Shown piece by piece: positions 8,120-18,096 of a DNA stretch of 64,000 bases. The translations under genes were made by a program, and so were the position numbers. A model generated the notes under the pieces. The model was not told the origin of the DNA, made no database searches, and was given only the letters and a program-made list of their open reading frames with translations. The first letter of the stretch is position 1. Each line of letters starts with the position of its first letter. Source of the DNA: an uncultured Clostridia bacterium (GTDB lineage: Bacteria; Bacillota; Clostridia; Christensenellales; Aristaeellaceae); the NCBI GenBank assembly GCA_934615235.1, contig CAKTTL010000001.1, positions 1 through 64,000 of the forward strand. Reading direction: 5' to 3'.

Positions 8120-8737
8120 ATGAATGTCTGGCCTTTGCTCGCATCGATTGCAATCGGTTATCTGCTGGGAAATTTTCAGACCGGGCTTGTGGTCGGCTGG
8201 GCTTCGCGCAAGATTGACCTGCGCAAGCACGGCAGCGGCAGCACGGGCGCAACAAACGCGCTGCGCACGCTGGGGCTTGCCAGCGCGCTGATCACCTTCC
8301 TGGGCGATTTGGCAAAGGGCATGCTGGCGAGCGCTATCGGCCTTGCGCTTGCGGGCGAGGCGGGCCAACTGGCCGCGTCGCTTTGCGTGGTGCTCGGGCA
8401 CGTGTGGCCGGTATTTTTCCATTTTCACGGCGGCAAAGGCGTTTCCACGTCGGTCGGCGCGCTGATTCTTGTCGCGCCGGTTCCTGTGGCGTGCTGCATG
8501 GTTGTCAGTATTGCGCTGATGGCGCTGACGCGCTATGTATCGCTGGGCAACATCGTGGGTGAACTCTGCTTCGCCGTCTATGCGCTCGTTTCCGGTCTGC
8601 GTCAGGGGCGAATTGCTTTCGCTGTGATTTCAGCGCTGGTTGTAGCGGTCGTTGTGTTTTCCCACCGTGCGAATATCGCGCGTCTGATTGCGGGCAAGGA
8701 AAGCCGGCTCAGCTTCAAAAAAGCCGGAAAGGCATAA
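8120..8737 (+). CDS. plsY: Glycerol-3-phosphate acyltransferase PlsY
   Basis: Inner-membrane enzyme that transfers acyl from acyl-phosphate to glycerol-3-phosphate, the first step of phospholipid synthesis. The 205-residue polytopic protein has the family motif GSGSTGATNALR (38-49), where the usual Asn after GSG is Ser, and FHGGKGVSTS near 103-112 for phosphate binding. Several hydrophobic helices fit the usual topology. It is co-transcribed with der. Confidence 0.95.
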   Translation: MNVWPLLASIAIGYLLGNFQTGLVVGWASRKIDLRKHGSGSTGATNALRTLGLASALITFLGDLAKGMLASAIGLALAGEAGQLAASLCVVLGHVWPVFFHFHGGKGVSTSVGALILVAPVPVACCMVVSIALMALTRYVSLGNIVGELCFAVYALVSGLRQGRIAFAVISALVVAVVVFSHRANIARLIAGKESRLSFKKAGKA

Positions 8738-8803
8738 GCAAAGGCAGATTTTTCCGGCAGGATTTATGCTTCCGCGTCCGTCTTTATCAGGGAGGGATTC
8801 CGC

Positions 8804-9433
8804 ATGAATCTGGATTTGTCAAAAGATACGCTGATACGGCAGGCTGCCGCCGGAGACGCCATGGCGTTTGAAACGCTGATGGCGCCATACGAGCGGCAGC
8901 TTTATGCGCTTTGCCTGCGCATTGCCGGGAACCGCGAGGATGCGCTCGACTGCGCGCAGGAGGCGATGCTGCGCATCTGGCGCGCGATGCCCAAATACCG
9001 CTATCAGTCTGCGCTGACAACCTGGTGTTACCGCATCGCAACGAACACTTGCCTGGACTTGCTGCGCAGACAAAAATACCGACCGTCGGTTTCGCTCGAT
9101 GCGATGACGGAGGACGGCTTTTCTCCCGCCGAGGATGAGACGCACGCGAGTAACCCGGAGGCGTGCTATGAATCTTCCGCGCGCAAGCGCGCCCTGAACG
9201 AGGCGATCGCGGCGCTCCCGGCGAATATGCGCGCTGCGCTTGTGCTGCGCGATGTGGAAGGTCTCCCCTACGACGAAATTTCCGAAATTCTCGCCCTGCC
9301 CGTGGGCACGGTAAAGTCGCGTATTAACCGCGCGCGGGAAAAACTGAAACAATTTCTGACGGAAAATTACCAGAATCTGGAACTTTTTTCATCGGCAAGC
9401 GTCCAAGAGAGTGAAGGGAGGCGGCAGGCATGA
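8804..9433 (+). CDS. ECF-type RNA polymerase sigma factor (sigma-70 family)
   Basis: A 209-residue group 4 sigma factor. Region 2 spans about residues 15-85 (LYALCLRIAGNREDALD, then LTTWCYRIATN). Region 4 spans about 140-185 with the helix-turn-helix YDEISEILALPVGTVKSRINRAREKL. Region 3 is absent, as is typical for ECF factors. About 20 residues trail after region 4. Its stop overlaps the next start in an ATGA, and the next gene encodes a membrane protein. This is the usual layout for a sigma factor and its membrane-bound anti-sigma partner, so it probably answers an envelope signal that the sequence does not identify. Confidence 0.92.
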   Translation: MNLDLSKDTLIRQAAAGDAMAFETLMAPYERQLYALCLRIAGNREDALDCAQEAMLRIWRAMPKYRYQSALTTWCYRIATNTCLDLLRRQKYRPSVSLDAMTEDGFSPAEDETHASNPEACYESSARKRALNEAIAALPANMRAALVLRDVEGLPYDEISEILALPVGTVKSRINRAREKLKQFLTENYQNLELFSSASVQESEGRRQA

Positions 9434-10560
9434 GCGAAAAAAGGAAGAATGACGATGCGCCGCTTTCCGAATATCAGCAAATCGCCGCGGAGCTGCGCGG
9501 ACTGAACGAAGGCGTGCAAGCGCCGGAAGCGTTTCGGACGGGCTGGCGCGCGGCGGTAGAAAAGGAAGCGAATCAGATGAAAAAAAGCGGTAAATCCCAT
9601 CGTTTCACCCGCAGAGGACGTTATGGCGCGGCGGCCGTCGCAGCGGCGATTTTTCTCGTCGGCGGCACGATGCTCACGCGCGCTCTGCAGCCCGGACTGA
9701 CTTCCTGCCCGCAGGCAGACGTTTCTTCCTCCTATTCGAGCTACAGCTCCGGCGCTTCGACAAGGCTGATGGCTGCCGCCAATTCCAGCGCAGGCGATCT
9801 TGTGATGATGGACGAGGTCGGCAGCGCGGCGCCCGCGAACGCGACGGAGAGCACGGCGCAGCGGCAGATTATTCTGCGCACGGCCTCTGTCAGCCTGAAC
9901 ACAACGAACTATGAAAACGATCTGAACGCGATCCTGACTGCGATGCAGCAATACGGCGGATGGGCGGAATACCAGTCTGCCAGCGGAGAAGCGGATTCCC
10001 GCCGCGCCAGCCTGACGCTGCGCATCCCCGCCGACAGGCTGGACGATTTTCTTGCCGACGTAAAACAGATCGGTTCTCTGAAGAACCTCGAAACGAGCGC
10101 GCAGGACGTTTCCGCCAACTACTACGATACCGAAAGCCGCAAGGCGATTTATGAAGCGCAGCGGGAACGTCTGACCGAACTGCTCGCGCAGGCGGAGGAC
10201 GTCGCCGATATTATCGAAATTGAAAACAGTCTGGCCGATCTGCAGTATAAAATCGAAAACCTGCAGGGCAGCCTGAACCGCTGGGATTCCTATTCGGAAA
10301 CGTCCGTCGTCAACCTGACGCTGCGGGAAATCGCCGTCAGCGAGGACAAGGCGGAAACGAGCCTTCCCGCGCGCCTTGGCGACGCGGTGAAAATTTCGCT
10401 CCGAGAAGCAGGCGAGTTTTTCTCGGATATGCTGATTTTCCTTGTGCTGGCGCTGCCCTATCTGGCCGCAACAGCCGCCGTAACGGCGATTGTCGCGCTG
10501 TGCGTGCGTCGCCATCGCCGCCGCAGGGCGCTGAAAAACGAATTTGGAGAAAACGAATGA
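9430..10560 (+). CDS. DUF4349 membrane protein, candidate anti-sigma factor
   Basis: A 376-residue protein with a cytoplasmic N-terminus of about 55 residues, a transmembrane helix (about 58-78, GAAAVAAAIFLVGGTML), a Ser-rich linker, and an extracytoplasmic domain. That domain begins RTASVSLNTTNYENDL and has a long helical hairpin around 200-270 typical of DUF4349. A second transmembrane helix lies near 335-360, before a basic tail. No zinc anti-sigma motif (HxxxCxxC) is visible in the N-terminus. The ATGA overlap with the sigma gene suggests it tethers the sigma factor, which is inference. DUF4349 function is not established. Confidence 0.8.
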   Translation: MSEKRKNDDAPLSEYQQIAAELRGLNEGVQAPEAFRTGWRAAVEKEANQMKKSGKSHRFTRRGRYGAAAVAAAIFLVGGTMLTRALQPGLTSCPQADVSSSYSSYSSGASTRLMAAANSSAGDLVMMDEVGSAAPANATESTAQRQIILRTASVSLNTTNYENDLNAILTAMQQYGGWAEYQSASGEADSRRASLTLRIPADRLDDFLADVKQIGSLKNLETSAQDVSANYYDTESRKAIYEAQRERLTELLAQAEDVADIIEIENSLADLQYKIENLQGSLNRWDSYSETSVVNLTLREIAVSEDKAETSLPARLGDAVKISLREAGEFFSDMLIFLVLALPYLAATAAVTAIVALCVRRHRRRRALKNEFGENE

Positions 10561-11441
10561 AGCCCGTATACCAATGTCTGTCCTGCCTGGTCGGCCAGGC
10601 TGTTCGCGTTGTGGAGATGTCCTGTGAAGAAAAAGACCGCGAGCCACTTCTGAAAAGCTTTTTCGCGCGCCTTTCGCAGACGGATCTTTCCCGGCCCGCG
10701 CCTGATCTCGTGGGCGACGTATTTGCGCTTTTGCGCGAGAAAACCGGCTGCACCGATCCGTATCATGAAACCCGCAGGCGCTACAACGACCTGATGCTCT
10801 CGATGCTGGACGCGCTGGAGCGCGCGATCGACGGCGCGGACGATCCGTTCGAGCAGGCGGTACGGTACGCGATCCTGGGCAACATCATCGATTTTGCGCC
10901 GGGAACCGAGCCGACGGAGGCGGAAATCGTGCGCCGGTTCGCGCTCGACGCCGGCCGTGCGTTTGCAATCGACCGCGTAAGCGCGCTTGCGCGCGAAATC
11001 CAGAAAGCGAAACGCATTCTTTACCTAGGAGACAACTGCGGCGAAATTTGCCTTGACAAGCTGCTTTTGAAAAAAATCCGTGCGTGTAATCCGGATGCGG
11101 AGATGTTTTTCGGCGTGCGCGGCGCGCCCGTGCTGAACGATTCGATCGAAGAAGACGCGTATCGCGTCGGTATCGATGCGTACGCGCAGGTCGTCAGCAA
11201 CGGCAGCGGCGCGGCCGGTACGATGCTCGACAGCGTAAGCCCTGCATTTCGCGGCGTTTACGACCGCGCGGACGTGATTATCGCCAAGGGACAGGGCAAT
11301 TACGAAAGCCTGGGCGGACGGGACGAAAACCTCTATTTCCTGCTGATGGCAAAATGCAGCGTAATCGCGCGGCGCATCGGCGTGCCGGCCGGCTCGCTTG
11401 CGTGCATGGATCGCCGCGACGCGGCGCGGGAGGCCGTATGA
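10557..11441 (+). CDS. DUF89-family damage-control phosphatase
   Basis: A 294-residue member of the DUF89 / ARMT1-like metal-dependent phosphatases that hydrolyse abnormal or excess phosphometabolites. Seen here: the N-terminal CLSCLVGQ, the metal-binding motif YLGDNCGE (Asp, Asn), the D near ADVIIAKGQGNYE, and the family's typical helical N-terminal half. The start at ATG 10557 overlaps the stop of the DUF4349 gene (ATGA); a start 57 bases earlier would lie deep in that gene. The natural substrate is unknown. Confidence 0.85.
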   Translation: MKPVYQCLSCLVGQAVRVVEMSCEEKDREPLLKSFFARLSQTDLSRPAPDLVGDVFALLREKTGCTDPYHETRRRYNDLMLSMLDALERAIDGADDPFEQAVRYAILGNIIDFAPGTEPTEAEIVRRFALDAGRAFAIDRVSALAREIQKAKRILYLGDNCGEICLDKLLLKKIRACNPDAEMFFGVRGAPVLNDSIEEDAYRVGIDAYAQVVSNGSGAAGTMLDSVSPAFRGVYDRADVIIAKGQGNYESLGGRDENLYFLLMAKCSVIARRIGVPAGSLACMDRRDAAREAV

Positions 11442-12511
11442 GCAAGACGCAATCCTACGCGAAAGAAAACACCCTTCGCCTCAAAAAGCTGATCGACGAA
11501 ATGCGCAGGGAGCTTCCGCCGGTTGTAAGCGATTTCGTTCTCTCAATCGAGGATCAGTATTCCGCGCTGACCCGACTGGGCTATCTATACGATCTGCGCC
11601 TGTTTTTCAATTACCTCAAAGCGGAGCGCGTACCGTTCGGCGATATCGATATTCCTTCGATGACGCTGGACGACATCCGCCGTATCACACAGGAAGACAT
11701 CGAGCGCTATCCGAACTACCTGACGCTCTATTGCAAGACGAACTCCGACGAGCCGATTGAAAACGCCGAAGCAGGAAAAATGCGCAAGCTCTGCTCGCTG
11801 CGCTCGTTTTACCAGTATCTTTTCGCGCATAAGTATATCCCCGGCAACCTCGCCGCGCTCGTTCCCCTGCCGAAGCTGCATCAAAAGGAGATCATCCGCC
11901 TGGAACCGGACGAGGTAGCGCGCCTGCTCGACGCGGCCGAAAGCGGCGAGGGGCTTGGCGAGCGGCAGAAGACCTATACCGCGCATACGCGCGTTCGGGA
12001 CGTCGCGATTCTAACGCTGCTGTTGGGCACGGGAATCCGCGTGAGCGAATGCGTCGGACTGAACGTCGGCGATCTGAGTTTTGAGGAAAACTCCATGCTC
12101 GTCACGCGCAAAGGCGGCAAGGAAATGATTCTTTATTTCTCCGACGAAGTCGCGGACGCGCTGCGCGCGTATCTGAAGGAGCGCGAACAGGTTCAACCGC
12201 TCGAAGGCCACGAGGAAGCGCTGTTCCTCTCGCTGCAGAAGCGGCGCATAACGCAGCGCGCCATCGAAAACCTCGTCAAAAAATATGCCGCAATTGCCGC
12301 GCCGCTCAAGCGGAAAATCAGTCCCCACAAGCTGCGCAGCACTTACGGCACGACGCTTTACAACGAAACGGGCGATATATACCTCGTCGCCGACGTGCTT
12401 GGCCATGCGGATGTAAATACCACGCGCCGCCACTACGCCGCAATGAGCGATTCCCGCCGCAGAATGGCCGCAAAAGCCGTCAAACTGCGGGAAGACGCAC
12501 CGGAAGAGTAA
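11438..12511 (+). CDS. Tyrosine recombinase (XerC/XerD-like)
   Basis: A 357-residue site-specific recombinase. The N-terminal SAM-like DNA-binding domain (about 25-140) precedes a catalytic domain with all expected residues: R201 (GTGIRVSE), K225 (VTRKGGK), H297 and R300 (SPHKLRSTYG), H323 (LGHADVNTT) and nucleophile Y333 (RRHY). It is longer than classical XerC/D (about 300), with a longer N-terminal domain. No integron, phage genes or att-like repeats flank it. It starts in an ATGA overlap with the DUF89 gene, so it is probably a housekeeping Xer protein rather than an integrase. Confidence 0.9.
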   Translation: MSKTQSYAKENTLRLKKLIDEMRRELPPVVSDFVLSIEDQYSALTRLGYLYDLRLFFNYLKAERVPFGDIDIPSMTLDDIRRITQEDIERYPNYLTLYCKTNSDEPIENAEAGKMRKLCSLRSFYQYLFAHKYIPGNLAALVPLPKLHQKEIIRLEPDEVARLLDAAESGEGLGERQKTYTAHTRVRDVAILTLLLGTGIRVSECVGLNVGDLSFEENSMLVTRKGGKEMILYFSDEVADALRAYLKEREQVQPLEGHEEALFLSLQKRRITQRAIENLVKKYAAIAAPLKRKISPHKLRSTYGTTLYNETGDIYLVADVLGHADVNTTRRHYAAMSDSRRRMAAKAVKLREDAPEE

Positions 12512-12522
12512 GTCTTCCGGCG
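12498..12522. terminator. Bidirectional terminator between convergent genes
   Basis: CCGGAAGA (12500-12507) pairs with TCTTCCGG (12513-12520), extended by GC, then GTTTATT. It overlaps the end of the recombinase gene and lies just before the convergent dehydrogenase stop. Confidence 0.6.
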
Positions 12523-12528
12523 CGTTTA

Positions 12529-13554
12529 TTATACGTACATTTCCATCGGATAGGCCATGTATTCGATCTCGTCAAGCTGATCAAGCGTTATCATTCCCGC
12601 CGGAGCGCGCAGTACGCTCGGAATTCGGTTGACGATCGTGGCGCAGGTATGCTCGACCGTCGCGGGCTTTACGACATGGAACTCCGTATCCGGTTCGCCG
12701 GTAATTTTCCAGTCGCACATATCGCCGTCGTCCGGGCCGTATACCTTGCCAATGCACTGCGTTTCCAGCGTAATTCCCTGGAATGTTTCCGTCGTGACGA
12801 CGGCCGCCATGCCGATGCAGTTGCCCTGCGGAATCGTCCTGCCGAGCGTGGCGGAATACAGATCGCCCTCATGAAAATACGGCACGCATTTCTGCGTCTG
12901 GCTTTTAATCGAAAGTCCAAGCTTCTGCGCAAGGGCTTCGTTGCTGTTCCAGACATACGAAGGTTCCAGCGTTTCGGGATGCGCGATCTGCGCCTCGAAT
13001 TCCTCAGGGGTCAGGTTCACGCCGTGCGCGTTGGCAAGGGCGAGGCCGTAATCCTCCACGTTATAGCTGACGGCGCCCTCGATTTTGCGGATATTATGGC
13101 ATCCGCCCGCGACCAGTCCCACCATGTTCACCCAGAAGCAGTCCTCCATGCCGGAACCAACGAACGTGCAGCCGTTTTCCTTTGCCAGCACATCCAGCCT
13201 GTTGGCGCGCGCCGGGTCGGTCGTCCAGCAGTAGGTCGCTTCTTCGCAGGTGGTGATTACGTTAATGCCGCGCGAGAGGCATTTCGCGTAATGGTCGAAG
13301 CAGTCGGAAACGAGGCTGAACAGCGTCACCACGGCAATATCCGGGTCGCAATGGTCGAGCACATCGTCGGCGTTGTTGCTGATCAGCACGCCCGTTTTGA
13401 AACCAAGCCCCGCATACTCTCCGATATCCATGCCGACAATCGCCGGGTTCACGTCGATCGCGCCGACAATCTGCGCGCCCTTTTCGTAAAGATAGCGGAG
13501 AATGTATTTGGACATTTTCCCGCAGCCATATTGCACTACCCTGATCTTTTCCAT
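12529..13554 (-). CDS. DapB-like NAD(P)-dependent dehydrogenase (2,4-diaminopentanoate dehydrogenase-like)
   Basis: A 341-residue oxidoreductase with an N-terminal Rossmann motif (GCGKMSKY at 10-17) and the body of the dihydrodipicolinate reductase-like superfamily. The family layout resembles 2,4-diaminopentanoate dehydrogenase of the clostridial ornithine-degradation route and related amino acid dehydrogenases more than DapB (about 250-270 residues). None of the other ornithine-degradation genes is nearby, so the substrate is open. The start at 13554 has AAGGAGGA upstream. It is a single-gene unit between convergent and divergent neighbours. Confidence 0.72.
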   Translation of the reverse strand: MEKIRVVQYGCGKMSKYILRYLYEKGAQIVGAIDVNPAIVGMDIGEYAGLGFKTGVLISNNADDVLDHCDPDIAVVTLFSLVSDCFDHYAKCLSRGINVITTCEEATYCWTTDPARANRLDVLAKENGCTFVGSGMEDCFWVNMVGLVAGGCHNIRKIEGAVSYNVEDYGLALANAHGVNLTPEEFEAQIAHPETLEPSYVWNSNEALAQKLGLSIKSQTQKCVPYFHEGDLYSATLGRTIPQGNCIGMAAVVTTETFQGITLETQCIGKVYGPDDGDMCDWKITGEPDTEFHVVKPATVEHTCATIVNRIPSVLRAPAGMITLDQLDEIEYMAYPMEMYV

Positions 13555-13683
13555 CCGTTCTTCCTCCTTGTTTTCTGGAATAAGAGGTAGTATCTCCCTG
13601 CGCGCAAAGCTTATGCTTGCTTTCGCGCCGAAACTATGATAAAGTATCCGGGCAATACGACTGCAACCGGAGGCAAGCTGCAA

Positions 13684-15648
13684 ATGAAGGAAAAAAAGCG
13701 TCTTTCCGCCGCGCCGTTCGACCGCGCGCTTTTCTGGCGCACGGCGATCGTCTCCCTCGCGCTGACGCTCGCGATCGAAATGTTTTCGCGTCACTCGATT
13801 CTGGACGGCGTATGGTTCATGCTCTCCAGCCCGGCAAATTTCTGTTATAACGCGCTGATCATCTTCCTCACGCTTTCATTCGCGCTGTTTTTCCGCCACA
13901 GGCTTTTCAGCGAAATGATCCCGTTCGTCGTCTGGCTTGGACTGGGCGCGGCGAACTGCATCGTGCTTTATTACCGGATCACCCCTTTGGAGGCGATCGA
14001 CTTCGCCATTCTGCGCACCGGAATCGCCATCAGCACGGTTTACATGACCGTCTGGCAGCTGGCGCTCATCGGCGCAGGCATTGTGGCGCTGGTGACGGCG
14101 TTTGTGTTTTTATGGCGCAAAGCGCCGAAAAAACAGCGCCTCTGCCGTCAGGCGCTGATGCAGACGCTTGGTTCCGCCATTCTGATCGCCGCCTACGGCA
14201 CCGTCTTCCTGACTTCCGGCGGACTGAAGAGCAACTTTTCCGACGTCAACGAAGCGTACGACAAGAACGGCTTCTGTTTCAGCCTGCTTTGGAGTATGAT
14301 TGATCGCGGAGTCGATCAGCCGGAAACCTATTCCGAGCAGAGCGTGGAAGAGATCCTCGCAGCGCTTCCGCAAAAGAGCACAGCAGAGCCAGAAGTCAAG
14401 CCGAACATCATTTTCCTGCAGCTTGAATCGTTCTTCGATCCGCACTATATCGACGGGCTGACGTATGAAACGAACCCGGTTCCTGTCTTCTCCGCGCTGA
14501 AAACGCGCTGCTCGACGGGACTGCTGACCGTTCCCGGCGTCGGAAACGGCACGGCCAATACGGAATTTGAAGTGCTTACGGGCATGAACCTGGAACACTT
14601 CGGCGCGGGCGAATATCCGTTCCAGACGATCCTGCTGGAGGAAGCGTGCGAAAGCATGGCCTTCAACCTCAAGGAACTGGGCTACACCGCGCACGCCATG
14701 CACAACAATACCGGCACGTTCTATAACCGCAACATCGTTTACGGTTCCCTCGGCTTTGACACCTTCGAACCGATTGAGTATATGAGCCACATCACGCGCA
14801 ATATTATCGGCTGGGCGAACGACTCCATGCTCACGAGCGAAATTCTTTCCACGCTCAACAGCACAGAAGGACCGGATTTTGTTTACGCCATTTCCGTGCA
14901 GCTGCACGGAAAATATCCGTCCGAACCCATTGAGGGCGCGCCTGTCATTCGCGTGACGGGCGTCGAAGATGAAGCGGAGCGAAACGCTTATGAGTATTAT
15001 CTCGGGCAGCTGCACCAGGTGGACAGCTTCCTCAGCGCGCTTGTGAACCGGCTTTCCATGCGCAATGAGCCGACCGTGCTCGTCTTTTATGGCGATCATC
15101 TGCCCTCTCTGGCGCTCAACGCCGAGCAGTTCACCCGCAGCACGCTCTTCCAGACGGAATATCTTATCTGGGCAAACTACGACCTGCCCAAGCAGGATCG
15201 CGACCTGCACAGCTATCAGCTTGGCGCATACGTGCTTCAGCGGCTCGGCATGGATAACGGCCTGATCACCAAACTTCACCAGCATTACTCGGAGAATCCG
15301 GATTATCAGCAGGCGCTGCAGACGCTCGAATACGACATGCTCTATGGCGACAAGATTGTTTACAAGGACATTTCTGCCTACGAAAAGACCGATATGCAGA
15401 TGGGACTCTACCCCATCGTCATTACCGGCGCATCCTATGAGGACAACGTCCTCACCGTTACCGGCGAGCATTTCACCGAATACAGCCGTATTCGCGTCGG
15501 TCATGACGTATGCGAAACGGAATATGTCAACGAAAACACGCTCCGCGCCGAGGTCGTGCATCTCAAACCCGGTGATTCGATCGTCGTCCTGCAGGCCGCG
15601 GATCTGCTGACGACGCTGGGCGAAACGGAAGCATACGTTTGGGAATGA
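13684..15648 (+). CDS. LtaS-family phosphoglycerol transferase with C-terminal IPT/TIG-like domain
   Basis: A 654-residue membrane enzyme of the lipoteichoic acid synthase / sulfatase-like group. About five N-terminal helices (residues 15-165) precede an extracellular alkaline-phosphatase-like domain. The metal site is visible as LESFFDP, the nucleophile Thr290 in [14 protein letters not shown], and YGDHLPSL. After the catalytic domain, about 75 C-terminal residues ([19 protein letters not shown] onward) look like an IPT/TIG beta-sandwich, which classical LtaS lacks. The start at 13684 has GGAGG nine bases upstream; an ATG 48 bases earlier has none. It could make LTA or another glycerol-phosphate polymer. 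Confidence 0.88.
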   Translation: MKEKKRLSAAPFDRALFWRTAIVSLALTLAIEMFSRHSILDGVWFMLSSPANFCYNALIIFLTLSFALFFRHRLFSEMIPFVVWLGLGAANCIVLYYRITPLEAIDFAILRTGIAISTVYMTVWQLALIGAGIVALVTAFVFLWRKAPKKQRLCRQALMQTLGSAILIAAYGTVFLTSGGLKSNFSDVNEAYDKNGFCFSLLWSMIDRGVDQPETYSEQSVEEILAALPQKSTAEPEVKPNIIFLQLESFFDPHYIDGLTYETNPVPVFSALKTRCSTGLLTVPGVGNGTANTEFEVLTGMNLEHFGAGEYPFQTILLEEACESMAFNLKELGYTAHAMHNNTGTFYNRNIVYGSLGFDTFEPIEYMSHITRNIIGWANDSMLTSEILSTLNSTEGPDFVYAISVQLHGKYPSEPIEGAPVIRVTGVEDEAERNAYEYYLGQLHQVDSFLSALVNRLSMRNEPTVLVFYGDHLPSLALNAEQFTRSTLFQTEYLIWANYDLPKQDRDLHSYQLGAYVLQRLGMDNGLITKLHQHYSENPDYQQALQTLEYDMLYGDKIVYKDISAYEKTDMQMGLYPIVITGASYEDNVLTVTGEHFTEYSRIRVGHDVCETEYVNENTLRAEVVHLKPGDSIVVLQAADLLTTLGETEAYVWE

Positions 15649-15674
15649 TAAAGAAAAACGGGAGTTTTTGGCGA

Positions 15675-15741
15675 GGGGGTCTCTCTTTCAGGAGAAAGAG
15701 AGGCCCCCTTGCACACCTCCGGAGAAAGCCGCTTTTTGCTT
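15675..15741. repeat. Long-hairpin intergenic repeat, copy A
   Basis: A 15-pair stem (15675-15689 with 15694-15708, one wobble) with a four-base loop, then a CTCC/GGAG mini-stem and the tail GAAAGCCGCTTTTTGCTTTT ending at the tgt stop. It has the same plan as copies at 50293-50360 and, inverted, 50457-50531. It lies just after the LtaS-like gene, in that gene's direction, and may terminate it. Confidence 0.7.
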
Positions 15742-16893
<1,152 letters not shown>

Positions 16894-16898
16894 CTACC

Positions 16899-16927
16899 AG
16901 TATATATTTTTCGGAAAAAGAATGCAA
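16899..16927 (-). promoter_or_regulatory. tgt promoter
   Basis: On the minus strand TTGCAT (complement of 16922-16927) and TATACT (complement of 16899-16904) with a 17-base spacer, 30 bases before the tgt start. Back to back with the promoter at 16945. Confidence 0.7.
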
Positions 16928-16944
16928 GTTCCTTGTTTTCCCTC

Positions 16945-16973
16945 TGGACAGACTGGATTTAATACTCTATAAT
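16945..16973 (+). promoter_or_regulatory. Promoter for SH3-domain protein
   Basis: TGGACA (16945-16950) and TATAAT (16968-16973), 17-base spacer, about 60 bases before the ATG at 17035. Confidence 0.7.
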
Positions 16974-17034
16974 ACACTTGTAATCTTATCGACGCAAAGA
17001 TCGCTGGATTCGAAACATTTTGAAGAGGTGCACT

Positions 17035-17955
17035 ATGGGCAACAGCAATCGTCCGCGCAATCCTTACTATGAGGAATCTCCTTATACGCGTTCTTCTCAG
17101 CAGCAGGGCGCGCCGCGCCAGCGCGCTTCAGCCGGTTATGGCTATGAGTCGCAGCAGAGCGGAGTTTCCCGCACGCCTTCCGCGCCCCGGCGCGGCAAGC
17201 GCGGCGGAGGCGGCCCTAAAGGGCTGCTGATCGTCCTGCTGATCCTCGTGATTCTCATGGGCATTTTCCTTGGCGCAGATGTGCTTCTCGAAAAGAACGG
17301 CTTCTCCCTCTTCGGGCCGACGGCGACGGCTACGCCGGAACCCACGCCCGAACCGACCCCGGAGCCCACGCCTATCCCGACGCCGGTTCCTACGCCGATG
17401 CCGACGCCTACCCCGCTGCCGACGCCGGAACCCACGCCCGAACCGACGGCTACGCCGGAGCCCACCGCAGAACCTACGGTTGAGCCGACGCAGGCTCCCA
17501 CCGCAACCCCTGCGCCCGAACCGACGGCTACGCCGGAACCCACCGCGACTCCGACCCCCGCGCCGACGCAGCCCACTACCGGTACCGTCAAGATCACCTA
17601 CACCAGCTCGGTTAAGATCCGTCAGGGTCCGGGCACGGAATACGAAGTCGTCGGCATTGCCGAAAAGGGCAAAACCTACACCTGCACCGGCGTTGCGGAA
17701 AGCGGCTGGTATCAGGTGAAGACCAAAGAAGGCGTCGTCGGATATATCTCGCCCAAGATGTGCGAATTCACGCCCGGTGAAATTTCCGAGGACGGTACGG
17801 TAACCGCGAACGATACGGGCGCACAGACCGCCGTCTCCGGCGACGACGGCAAGGCTGCGGACAGTACGGACAGCGGTTCCAACGATACCACCGGCTCGCA
17901 GACCGGTCAAACGCTCGATTTCGGCCTTGAAATCGACAAAAACATGAGAAGATAA
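17035..17955 (+). CDS. Membrane-anchored SH3-domain protein with Pro/Thr/Glu-rich stalk
   Basis: A 306-residue protein: a basic, Gln/Arg/Gly-rich cytoplasmic head (1-62), one transmembrane helix (63-80), a low-complexity stalk of PTPEPT-type repeats (about 97-183), a bacterial SH3 domain (about 186-248), and an acidic Ser/Thr/Gly-rich tail. The SH3 domain has the typical VKIRQGPGTEYEVVG and WYQVKTKEGVVGYISPKM segments. Such SH3 domains often bind peptidoglycan, so an extracellular cell-wall role is likely but inferred. ATG 17035 follows AGAGGTG; an upstream TTG would sit on the ribosome site. Confidence 0.8.
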   Translation: MGNSNRPRNPYYEESPYTRSSQQQGAPRQRASAGYGYESQQSGVSRTPSAPRRGKRGGGGPKGLLIVLLILVILMGIFLGADVLLEKNGFSLFGPTATATPEPTPEPTPEPTPIPTPVPTPMPTPTPLPTPEPTPEPTATPEPTAEPTVEPTQAPTATPAPEPTATPEPTATPTPAPTQPTTGTVKITYTSSVKIRQGPGTEYEVVGIAEKGKTYTCTGVAESGWYQVKTKEGVVGYISPKMCEFTPGEISEDGTVTANDTGAQTAVSGDDGKAADSTDSGSNDTTGSQTGQTLDFGLEIDKNMRR

Positions 17956-17970
17956 ATTTGATTCTCACGC

Positions 17971-18000
17971 CCCGCCGCGGACAGCACCGCGGCGGGTTTT
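17971..18000 (+). terminator. Rho-independent terminator
   Basis: A perfect 10-base stem, CCCGCCGCGG (17971-17980) with CCGCGGCGGG (17987-17996), followed by TTTT, 16 bases after the SH3-protein stop. Confidence 0.85.
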
Positions 18001-18029
18001 CGCTTTTGCGCGGCGATTGAGTCCTGCGC

Positions 18030-18058
18030 TTGCGCAATTTATTCCGGCGTGGTATAAT
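18030..18058 (+). promoter_or_regulatory. secA promoter
   Basis: TTGCGC (18030-18035) and TATAAT (18053-18058) with a 17-base spacer, 39 bases before the secA ATG. Confidence 0.75.
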
Positions 18059-18096
18059 AAAATGCTTTCATGTATCAACTGTTTGGGAGGAAAAAG

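Noticed and set aside
11438..12511. Integrase of a mobile element
   Set aside because: There are no phage, conjugation or att-like features around it, and it is translationally coupled to a chromosomal-type gene.
17330..17580. Tandem repeats suggesting a CRISPR array
   Set aside because: The repeats are in-frame Pro/Thr/Glu codons of a stalk region in a supported gene. Units are short and irregular with no spacers and no cas genes nearby.
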